A DNA stretch of 5,750 nt, from the NCBI GenBank assembly GCA_029884035.1, contig JAOUIM010000255.1, positions 1 to 5,750 of the forward strand, given 5' to 3'. Source of the stretch: Aquincola sp. GTDB lineage: Bacteria > Pseudomonadota > Gammaproteobacteria > Burkholderiales > Burkholderiaceae_C. The translations under genes were made by a program, and so were the position numbers. How positions within the stretch are numbered: the first letter of the stretch is position 1; each line of letters opens with the position of its first letter. Below, piece after piece: positions 1 through 5,380 of this stretch. Under the pieces are notes generated by a model. It searched no databases and was not told the origin of the DNA. It saw nothing but the letters and a program-made list of their open reading frames with translations.

Positions 1-157
1 CGCGGTGCCGTCGGTGGTCGGCATGATGCTCGGCGCAAAGGTCGGCGCCCGATTGCTAACGGTGCTCTCCGGTGCGGTGATCCGACGCCTGGTCATCGCG
101 GTGCTGCTGTTCGCCGGCCTGCGCGCGCTGCTCAAGGGGCTCGGCCTGTGGCCATGA
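1..157 (+). CDS. TauE/SafE-like membrane permease, C-terminal fragment
   Basis: Open reading frame entering from the left edge (first full codon at 2) and ending at TGA 155-157, leaving 51 residues. The fragment has a Gly-rich stretch with GMMLGAKVGARL, then a basic RR pair, a hydrophobic helix (VIAVLLFAGLRALL) and a short tail ending in GLWP. A conserved GxxxGxxL/R turn followed by a positively charged loop and one last helix is typical of the C-terminal end of TauE/SafE (formerly DUF81) permeases. Members of that family are implicated in export of sulfite, sulfoacetate or other organosulfur anions across the inner membrane. The substrate cannot be read from this fragment. Its stop codon lies inside the start region of the next gene, and small membrane proteins are often found next to TauE/SafE genes, which supports the call. 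Only about a fifth of the protein is visible, so the family call is moderate and the function is inferred. Confidence 0.6.
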   Translation, partial: AVPSVVGMMLGAKVGARLLTVLSGAVIRRLVIAVLLFAGLRALLKGLGLWP

Positions 158-591
158 ACGTGAACTCGCCAGCAACGGCGTCGGCCGCGCTCGTCGTCGA
201 CGAAGTGCAGCTGCGCTACGCGAGGCTGCTCGACTGGGGCACCCGCATTGGCCTGGCCGCGTTGCTGGTCAGCTTCGCGATCTACAACACGGGCCTGTTC
301 CCGTCGAAGGTGCCGCGCCACCGATTGCCCGAGTTGTGGAGTGAACCGATCGCGCGCTATCTGGAATTGACTGGCGCGCCCGCGGGGTGGCAATGGGTCA
401 CGATGCTGCAGCATGGCGACGTGCTGGGGCTCGTCGGTATCGCCGTGCTGGCCGGTTGTTCCGGCGTGTGCCTGTTGTCACTGCTGCCGATGTACCTTCG
501 GCGCGGTGACCGGGCCTATCTCGGCCTGTGCTTGGCCCAGGCGGCCGTGCTGTTGATCGCCGCCGCGGGCGTGTTTGGCGGGGGGCACTGA
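148..591 (+). CDS. Small membrane protein with three predicted helices, possibly DUF1634-like
   Basis: A 147-residue protein with hydrophobic segments near residues 31-51, 91-115 and 122-143. An amphipathic, Trp/Pro-containing stretch lies between the first two, and a basic loop (YLRRGDRAY, about 116-124) separates the last two. There is no cleavable signal peptide, so it is probably an integral inner-membrane protein. DUF1634 proteins are short three-helix membrane proteins commonly encoded beside TauE/SafE permeases. Size, topology, the charged RRGDR-type loop and the position all fit that family, but I cannot confirm homology by eye. Two starts are possible. GTG at 148 has an AAGGGG motif at 134-139 at ideal spacing. 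ATG at 154 forms an ATGA overlap with the upstream stop. Either way it overlaps the permease gene and should be translationally coupled to it. A role as accessory subunit of the permease is inference. Confidence 0.75.
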   Translation: MAMNVNSPATASAALVVDEVQLRYARLLDWGTRIGLAALLVSFAIYNTGLFPSKVPRHRLPELWSEPIARYLELTGAPAGWQWVTMLQHGDVLGLVGIAVLAGCSGVCLLSLLPMYLRRGDRAYLGLCLAQAAVLLIAAAGVFGGGH

Positions 592-594
592 GAG

Positions 595-1449
595 ATGAGT
601 GCTGCGACCGCCGTCTTTGCCCGGCCGCTGCTGGCCACCGAGCATTCGGAGTACGACGTCGGTGCCGAGCGCGTGGCATTGGCTTTGGCCGCGCGCCGCG
701 GCGAACCCTTGGCCACCGTGCTGCCGATGATCGGCAACCCGGAATACGACGCGGTGGCGCCCGAGCTCGCAGCACGTGGCGATGCGGTCGCCGCCGACCG
801 GCTGCAGCACCTGCAGGCGCTCGCCGCCACGCAGGGCGTGCGGCTGGCCATTCAGGTCAGGCGCGGCCGGGACCTCTACCGCGAGATCGTCGACGAGGCG
901 ACGGCGACGCAGGCCGACCTGATCATCATCCGCCGCCGCGGCCGCCCCGGCCTGCTGGCCAATCTGCTGCTCGGCGAGATGGTCAGCAAGGTCGTGGCGC
1001 ATGCGCCATGCAGCGTGCTCGTCAACCGGCGAGAGGCGCTGTACTGGCGTCAGCGCGTGCTGGTCGCCGTCGACCCCGCCGCGCTTGCATTGGAAACCGT
1101 GACGGTGGCCGCACGCGTTGCCCTCGATTCCGGGCTGCCACTTGCGGTGGTCTGTGTGGCCGAGACGGGGCCCGACCCCGGCACGCAGCGCGCGTTGGTC
1201 GCCGCGGTGGCCCATGCTCGGTCGCTCGGTGCCGCGGCCGACGGCGAAGTCCTCGTCGGCAAGCCGCACGCACAGATCCTCGAAGCGGCACGCCGCGGCG
1301 ACGCGGACCTGATCGTGCTCGGGCGTCACGGCGCCACGCGGCTGTCGCGCGCCTGGATCGGCAGCGTCGCACAGAAGGTCGTCGGCCTGGCCGAGTGTCC
1401 GGTACTGGTTTGTGTTTCACCATTGGCTGCGCAGATTGGAGCGACATGA
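595..1449 (+). CDS. Universal stress protein with two tandem Usp domains
   Basis: A 284-residue cytosolic protein made of two UspA-type domains, roughly residues 8-144 and 152-275. The second domain is canonical: it opens with RVLVAVD (154-160) and has an intact ATP-binding signature G-x2-G-x9-G-S (G243, G246, G256, S257), followed by the usual hydrophobic strand CPVLVCV. The first domain has the same fold pattern, ending in APCSVLVN, but is degenerate. The strand-1 acidic residue is Glu (ATEHSE), and the glycine loop around 112-128 reads RRRGRPG...GE, one residue longer and lacking the first Gly and the Ser/Thr. One nucleotide-binding and one non-binding domain is a common arrangement in tandem Usps. 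The ATG lies 3 bases after the preceding stop and its own stop overlaps the next gene, so it sits inside an operon. Usps typically support survival in stress or energy limitation; the specific role here is unknown. Confidence 0.93.
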   Translation: MSAATAVFARPLLATEHSEYDVGAERVALALAARRGEPLATVLPMIGNPEYDAVAPELAARGDAVAADRLQHLQALAATQGVRLAIQVRRGRDLYREIVDEATATQADLIIIRRRGRPGLLANLLLGEMVSKVVAHAPCSVLVNRREALYWRQRVLVAVDPAALALETVTVAARVALDSGLPLAVVCVAETGPDPGTQRALVAAVAHARSLGAAADGEVLVGKPHAQILEAARRGDADLIVLGRHGATRLSRAWIGSVAQKVVGLAECPVLVCVSPLAAQIGAT

Positions 1450-2072
1450 GCGACGCGCTGAACTTCCTGGTCAAGGCCCGCCCGGAGGCCATGGGTCACT
1501 ACTTCAGCTTCCTGAAGGACGCCGGCAAGCACCTCGATCCGAAAACGCGCGACCTGATCTCGGTGATCACCAAGGTGCATGCGCAAACCGAGCGCGGGTT
1601 TCGCCAGTACCTTGGCCGTGCCCTGCGCGACGGCTGCACGCCCGCCGAGGTGCTCGATGCGCTGTTGATGGCTTTTCCGGCCTTGGGCCTGGCCAAGATC
1701 GTCTGGGCGGTCGACATCATCCTGGCGATGGACCTGCCCGAGTTCCAGCCCGCAGCGATGGGGGCCGAAGGGCAGTGGCACGACGTGATGGCCGTCGCCG
1801 ACCTCGCGCCGGGTGGCATCACCCGAGTCGACTGCGACGGCCGCGGCCTGTTCGTGCACCACGCCGACGATGGCTGGCGCGTGTTCGACAGCCGCTGCCC
1901 GCACCAGACCACCAACATCCCGCACCTGGCGCTGCAAGGCGCCACCCTGACCTGTCCGAAACATGGATGGGTCTTCGACGTCCGCTCCGGGCAATGCACC
2001 GACAAGGGCAACAGCCCGCTCAGGCGCTGGGAAAGCAAGGTCGTCGACGGACGCCTGCTGGCCCGATGGTGA
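1446..2072 (+). CDS. Fusion of CMD/AhpD-like domain with Rieske [2Fe-2S] domain
   Basis: A 208-residue soluble protein. Residues about 1-98 are all-helical and match the carboxymuconolactone decarboxylase (CMD)/AhpD fold: LDPKTRDLISV, then ALRDGCTPAEVLDALL and FPALGLAK. Residues about 110-208 form a Rieske ferredoxin domain with both cluster-binding boxes: C151-x-H153 (CPHQ) and C170-x2-H173 (CPKHGW), 16 residues apart. The region that continues WVFDVRSGQC and ends in a short strand is typical of small Rieske ferredoxins. The cluster should therefore be present and carry one electron. In the CMD half the AhpD-type C-x2-C-x3-H motif aligns to T48, G51 and Y55, so thiol redox chemistry is not expected there. 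The ATG at 1446 overlaps the Usp stop (ATGA); the frame is open far upstream, but that part is an arginine-rich shadow of the usp gene. The electron partner and substrate are unknown. It could serve as a ferredoxin for an oxygenase or as a redox sensor. Confidence 0.9.
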   Translation: MSDALNFLVKARPEAMGHYFSFLKDAGKHLDPKTRDLISVITKVHAQTERGFRQYLGRALRDGCTPAEVLDALLMAFPALGLAKIVWAVDIILAMDLPEFQPAAMGAEGQWHDVMAVADLAPGGITRVDCDGRGLFVHHADDGWRVFDSRCPHQTTNIPHLALQGATLTCPKHGWVFDVRSGQCTDKGNSPLRRWESKVVDGRLLARW

Positions 2073-2151
2073 CCGACGCCCTGCCATGACGACGATCGCC
2101 CCGATTTCCGATGTTCCCCGACCCACCCCACTCACTGTCACGAGGAGACCC
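2073..2151 (+). other. Short intergenic gap before the FadL-like gene
   Basis: This 79-base gap separates the coupled four-gene run from the FadL-like gene. I see no convincing sigma-70 -35/-10 pair and no strong hairpin, so the channel gene may be reached by read-through. A weak or alternative-sigma promoter cannot be excluded. An in-frame ATG at 2086 exists but has no good ribosome binding site and would bury the signal peptide. Confidence 0.5.
2143..2148 (+). promoter_or_regulatory. Ribosome binding site for the FadL-like gene
   Basis: AGGAGA is a near-perfect Shine-Dalgarno core, 3 bases before ATG 2152 and 6 bases before ATG 2155. It decides the start in favour of this ATG pair over the upstream in-frame ATG at 2086, and the N-terminus that follows is a signal peptide. 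Confidence 0.8.
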
Positions 2152-3447
2152 ATGATGAAAAGCATGAAATCAATGTTCCGATTCCTTCCCGTCGCCGCCG
2201 TGTGCGTCGCCGGCCCGGCCCTTGCCACCAATGGCTACTTCTCCCATGGCTACGGCATCAAGTCCTCGGGCATGGGCGGCGCCGCGATGGGCATGGCGGA
2301 CGACAGCATGGGCGGTGCCACCAATCCGGCCAGCATGGTGTGGGCCGGTTCGCGCTACGACGTCGGCGTCGTCGGCTTCATGCCCAAGCGCGATTCCGAG
2401 CGCAGCGGTGCCGGCATTCTCAGCCTGAACGGCAAGGTCGACAGCAGCAACAACCTGTTCTGGGTTCCGGAGTTCGGCTACAACCGCATGATCAACAGCG
2501 ACATGTCGCTGGGCGTGACGGTCTACGGCAACGGCGGCCTGAACACCACCTACCCGCAAGGTCAATACCAGTGTCCGAATAGCCCGACCACCGTGGCACC
2601 GGCCAACATCCTGTGCGGCGGTGGCAGCGTGGGTGTCGACCTGTCGCAGCTGATCATCGCGCCGACACTGGCCTACAAGCTCAATGCGCAGCATGCCGTG
2701 GGCGTGTCGCTGCTGCTCGGTTATCAGCAGTTCAAAGCGCATGGCTTGCAGGCCTTCGCGCTCATTAGCGGTGACCCCGGCAACCTGACGAACAAGGGCT
2801 ACGAAAAGTCCACCGGTATCGGCCTGCGGCTGGGCTACCAAGGCCAACTCAGCGATACCGTGACGATCGGCGCCTCCTATGCGCCGAAGATGAAGATGGG
2901 CAAGCTGGATAAGTACAAGGGCCTGTTCGCCGGCGATGGTGGCTTCGACATCCCGTCGAACTACTTCATTGGCGTGGCCTTCAAGCCGACGCCGGCCTGG
3001 ACGCTGGCCGTCGACGTCGGGCGCATCAGGTACAGCGACGTCGCATCGGTCTCCAACCCGATGACGTCGCCTCCCCCGCTGGGTGCGGCGACCGGCCCCG
3101 GTTTTGGCTGGAAGGACATCGATGTGTTCAAGATCGGCGCCGCCTGGCGCATGTCCGACGCGCTGACGCTGCGCGCCGGCTACAACAAGGGCGACAACCC
3201 GATCACCCCGCGCGATATCACTTTCAACATCCTTGCGCCAGGGGTGATGAAGGACCACTACACCGCGGGCTTCACCTATGCACTGGACAAGGCCAGCGAG
3301 ATCAGCGGCATGGTGATGGTCGCACCGCGCCAGACCGTAACCGGCACCTCATTCCTTGACGGCTTTTTCGGACCGGGCGGTGGCGGCAGCGAAACCATCG
3401 GCATGAAGCAGTCCAGCTTCGGCATTGCGTGGAGTCGCAAGTTCTGA
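2152..3447 (+). CDS. FadL/OmpP1/TodX-family outer-membrane channel
   Basis: A 431-residue precursor of an outer-membrane beta-barrel in the family that carries long-chain fatty acids, aromatic hydrocarbons and other hydrophobic molecules across the outer membrane. Residues 1-25 form a signal peptide: a basic MMKSMKSMFR start, a hydrophobic core, and an ALA cleavage site before TNGYFSHGYG. The mature N-terminus shows the family hallmarks: TNGY, GYG-K-S-GMGGA (33-44), and the ATNPAS box with N58-P59 that belongs to the plug domain. Alternating strands fill the rest, and the protein ends in a terminal Phe (WSRKF), the usual barrel assembly signal. Length fits the family (about 400-450). Cys141 and Cys155 lie in one predicted loop and could form a disulfide. 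The substrate cannot be deduced. The gene follows the Rieske fusion gene by 79 bases on the same strand and may share its transcript. Confidence 0.93.
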   Translation: MMKSMKSMFRFLPVAAVCVAGPALATNGYFSHGYGIKSSGMGGAAMGMADDSMGGATNPASMVWAGSRYDVGVVGFMPKRDSERSGAGILSLNGKVDSSNNLFWVPEFGYNRMINSDMSLGVTVYGNGGLNTTYPQGQYQCPNSPTTVAPANILCGGGSVGVDLSQLIIAPTLAYKLNAQHAVGVSLLLGYQQFKAHGLQAFALISGDPGNLTNKGYEKSTGIGLRLGYQGQLSDTVTIGASYAPKMKMGKLDKYKGLFAGDGGFDIPSNYFIGVAFKPTPAWTLAVDVGRIRYSDVASVSNPMTSPPPLGAATGPGFGWKDIDVFKIGAAWRMSDALTLRAGYNKGDNPITPRDITFNILAPGVMKDHYTAGFTYALDKASEISGMVMVAPRQTVTGTSFLDGFFGPGGGGSETIGMKQSSFGIAWSRKF

Positions 3448-3482
3448 TCCGGTCGCTGATCTGAGGACATCGGGCAGCGGCC

Positions 3483-3513
3483 CCGTCGCCCACCCCCTCC
3501 AGCCGGGCGACGG
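3483..3513 (+). terminator. GC-rich hairpin downstream of the FadL-like gene
   Basis: A perfect 9-base-pair stem (3483-3491 with 3505-3513; arms CCGTCGCCC and GGGCGACGG) encloses a 13-base C-rich loop, starting 35 bases after the channel gene's stop. No T-run follows on the + strand, so it is not a textbook intrinsic terminator. Its place in a convergent gap suggests a role in ending transcription or protecting the 3' end. Confidence 0.4.
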
Positions 3514-3533
3514 CGGCGGGCCCGTGCCCCCTG

Positions 3534-3559
3534 CGCTCGCGGCTTCGCCGCCGCGAGCG
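3534..3559 (-). terminator. GC-rich hairpin downstream of the ankyrin gene
   Basis: A perfect 10-base-pair inverted repeat (3534-3543 with 3550-3559; arms CGCTCGCGGC and GCCGCGAGCG) encloses a 6-base TTCGCC loop. On the - strand it begins 3 bases after the ankyrin gene's stop codon. No U-tract follows on either strand. Position and stem strength favour a terminator or transcript-end stabiliser for the - strand genes, and it could act in both directions. Confidence 0.45.
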
Positions 3560-3562
3560 AGG

Positions 3563-4138
3563 TCAGGACGTCCGATCGCGCTTGAGGAAGGTCACCACCT
3601 GCATGTCGGGCGCGTTGCGCGAGCCGCAGCCCGCCGACTCGTGCAGGCCCTCGGCCTCGTGCAGGATGTTGATGACATCGACGTAGTCACGGTCCTTGAC
3701 CATCATCAGCGCCGTGCGTCCACCTTCGTTGCGGGCAAGCGGGTCAGCCCCTGCCCTCAGCAGCGCCTCCACGACGCCCGCCTCGCCATTGCCCGCTGCA
3801 TACATCAGCGGGCGAACGCCATAGCCGATCTTCGCTTCCTTGTCCGCACCAGCTTCGATGAGCGCGTCGACCACGTCGGGATAGCCACGGTCCTCGTCGG
3901 CGTTGTAGCAGCCGTAGAAGAGCGGCGTGAAACCGCGCTCGTCGGCCACGTTCACCTGCGCACCCGCCGCCAGCAGGGCGACGACGACCGCGCGCTGGCC
4001 CTGGCCGGCCGCCAGCATGAGCGGCGTCACGCCGCCTTCGCCGCGCGCGTTCACCGACTCCGGCCTCGCGAGGCGAGCGGCGGCCTCGGCATCGCCCGCC
4101 CGTATTGCATCCAGCAGTTCCTGGGCCATGTTTTCCAT
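3563..4138 (-). CDS. Small ankyrin-repeat protein
   Basis: A 191-residue protein from the ATG at 4138, consisting almost wholly of ankyrin repeats, a protein-protein interaction scaffold. Counting from that Met, TPL-type repeat starts lie near residues 38, 71, 109 and 142, preceded by an N-terminal capping helix pair (ELLDAIRAGDAEAAARLA). The typical AAGxGxxxVVxALLxAGAD pattern is clear in the second and fourth repeats. The third is five residues longer, with an insert around NADEDRGYP. The tail after the last repeat holds one Cys (CGS) and is basic. There is no signal peptide or membrane helix, so a cytosolic location is expected. Alternative starts are GTG 4159 and ATG 4129; none has a strong ribosome binding site. 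It follows the MFS gene by 57 bases on the same strand. The binding partner is unknown. Small bacterial ankyrin proteins often accompany an enzyme or transporter, but no such link is shown here. Confidence 0.88.
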   Translation of the reverse strand: MENMAQELLDAIRAGDAEAAARLARPESVNARGEGGVTPLMLAAGQGQRAVVVALLAAGAQVNVADERGFTPLFYGCYNADEDRGYPDVVDALIEAGADKEAKIGYGVRPLMYAAGNGEAGVVEALLRAGADPLARNEGGRTALMMVKDRDYVDVINILHEAEGLHESAGCGSRNAPDMQVVTFLKRDRTS

Positions 4139-4195
4139 CCCAACTCGCGTCCGATGCACTGACGAAGGATGCTACCAGCCCGCTGTCGGTGGCGA

Positions 4196-5380
4196 TCAGC
4201 GCCGGCGCCTGAAGGCGACCAGTCCGACGATCGTCACCATCGCAAAGGCAGCCCCCGCGTAGAAGGTGAACGCCGAGCCCATGTTGTCCCACAACAGGCC
4301 GGCGATGACGCTCGACGCCAGCATTGCCACGCCGCTGAGCAGATTGAACAGGCCGTACGCGGTGCCCCGCAAGTCGTCGGGCGCGTTATCGGCCACCATC
4401 GCCGCGAGAAGGCCCTGGGTCATGCCCATGTGCATGCCCCACAGGGCCACGCCGGCCAGCAGCACACGCCAGTCGCCCGCCACGGCGATCACGAGATCCG
4501 AAGCCACCAGCACGGCCAGGCCGATCGCGAGAAGCTTCTGGTGGCTCATCGTATCCGCGAGCCTGCCGAACGGATACGAGGTCGCGGCATACACGATGTT
4601 CATGGCCACCATGACCAGGGGCACCCACGACGCAGCGATACCGACCTGCTGCGCCCTCAACACGAGGAACGCCTCGCTGAATCGGGCCAGCGTGAAGACG
4701 GCGCCGATGGCGACCACCCGCCAGTAAGCACGGCTCAGCCGTGCGAGGGCGGCGCGGCGGATCGGGCTCACCAGGCGCGCGCTCGAGGCGCGCGGCGCCT
4801 CGCGAATGCCGGCCATGAGCAGGACCACTGCCAAGACGCCCGGAATCACGGCGACCCAGAAGACCGCACGAAAATCGCCGGCCCAGGCGATCATCAACGC
4901 GGTCGCCAGCAGCGGGCCGACGAAGGCACCGACCGTGTCGAGCGACTGCCGCAGCCCGAATGCGGCACCACGCAATCCGGGCGGCGCGATGTCGGCGACC
5001 AGTGCGTCGCGCGGCGCGCCGCGAATGCCCTTGCCGACGCGATCGACGAATCTCGCCGCCACCACGGCACCGGCACCGCTGGCTATCGCAAAGACAGGCT
5101 TGGTGAAAGCGCCCATCGCGTAACCCAGAACGGCAAGGCCCTTGCGCCGGCCGAGGTAGTCGCTGAGCGCACCCGAGAACACCTTGGAGACGAGCGCCGC
5201 CGACTCGGCAACGCCCTCGATGACGCCCACGGCCAGCACGCTGACACCGAGCGTGCCGACGAGGAACATCGGCAGCAGGCTATGGATCATTTCCGAAGAG
5301 ATGTCCATCAGCATGCTCACGAAGCCGAGCACCCAGACGCCGGCGGGCAGGCGGCTGCGGCGATGCAATGGCGTCACCAC
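4196..5380 (-). CDS. Major facilitator superfamily (MFS) transporter
   Basis: A 394-residue inner-membrane protein with about 12 hydrophobic segments, a normal MFS length. The N-terminal half carries MDISSEMIHSLLPMFL (25-40), IEGVAES (54-60), a motif-A loop GALSDYLGRRK (70-80) between helices 2 and 3, and a conserved block DRVGKGIRGAPRDALVAD (113-130). The last block is characteristic of one widespread but poorly characterised MFS subgroup. A degenerate motif A recurs in the second half (PFGRLADTMSHQ, 270-281), with a central basic loop near 193-220 and a C-terminal RRRR tail. GTG 5380 and GTG 5377 are both possible starts; the upstream aldolase stop (TGA, 5376-5374) overlaps them as GTGGTGA, indicating translational coupling. 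The substrate is unknown. Coupling to a sugar-acid aldolase-like gene hints at an organic or sugar acid, but it could equally be a drug or metabolite exporter. Confidence 0.93.
   Translation of the reverse strand: MVTPLHRRSRLPAGVWVLGFVSMLMDISSEMIHSLLPMFLVGTLGVSVLAVGVIEGVAESAALVSKVFSGALSDYLGRRKGLAVLGYAMGAFTKPVFAIASGAGAVVAARFVDRVGKGIRGAPRDALVADIAPPGLRGAAFGLRQSLDTVGAFVGPLLATALMIAWAGDFRAVFWVAVIPGVLAVVLLMAGIREAPRASSARLVSPIRRAALARLSRAYWRVVAIGAVFTLARFSEAFLVLRAQQVGIAASWVPLVMVAMNIVYAATSYPFGRLADTMSHQKLLAIGLAVLVASDLVIAVAGDWRVLLAGVALWGMHMGMTQGLLAAMVADNAPDDLRGTAYGLFNLLSGVAMLASSVIAGLLWDNMGSAFTFYAGAAFAMVTIVGLVAFRRRR

Noticed and set aside
478..1329. 283-residue - strand open frame opposite the usp gene
   Set aside because: Composition rich in Arg, His and Gln with no domain pattern; it is the antisense shadow expected in GC-rich coding DNA, and the + strand Usp domains are unmistakable.
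528..1445. Upstream in-frame extension of the CMD-Rieske gene
   Set aside because: The translated extension is Arg/Ala/Gly-rich and lies out of frame over the clear usp gene. The ATGA overlap at 1446 gives a natural start, and the CMD domain begins there.
2086..2151. Alternative ATG at 2086 for the FadL-like gene
   Set aside because: In frame, but it would place 22 polar residues ahead of the signal peptide and has no good ribosome binding site, whereas AGGAGA precedes ATG 2152.
2170..3258. 362-residue - strand open frame opposite the FadL-like gene
   Set aside because: No recognisable motif and a typical antisense composition; the + strand has a signal peptide, family motifs and a terminal Phe.
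3425..4162. 245-residue + strand open frame across the convergent gap and ankyrin gene
   Set aside because: It begins inside the end of the FadL-like gene, runs through both hairpins and lies antisense to a clear ankyrin protein.
4139..4195. Possible promoter with a TAGCAT -10-like box before the ankyrin gene
   Set aside because: On the - strand a TAGCAT hexamer occurs, but there is no matching -35 at proper spacing, so it is not better than chance.
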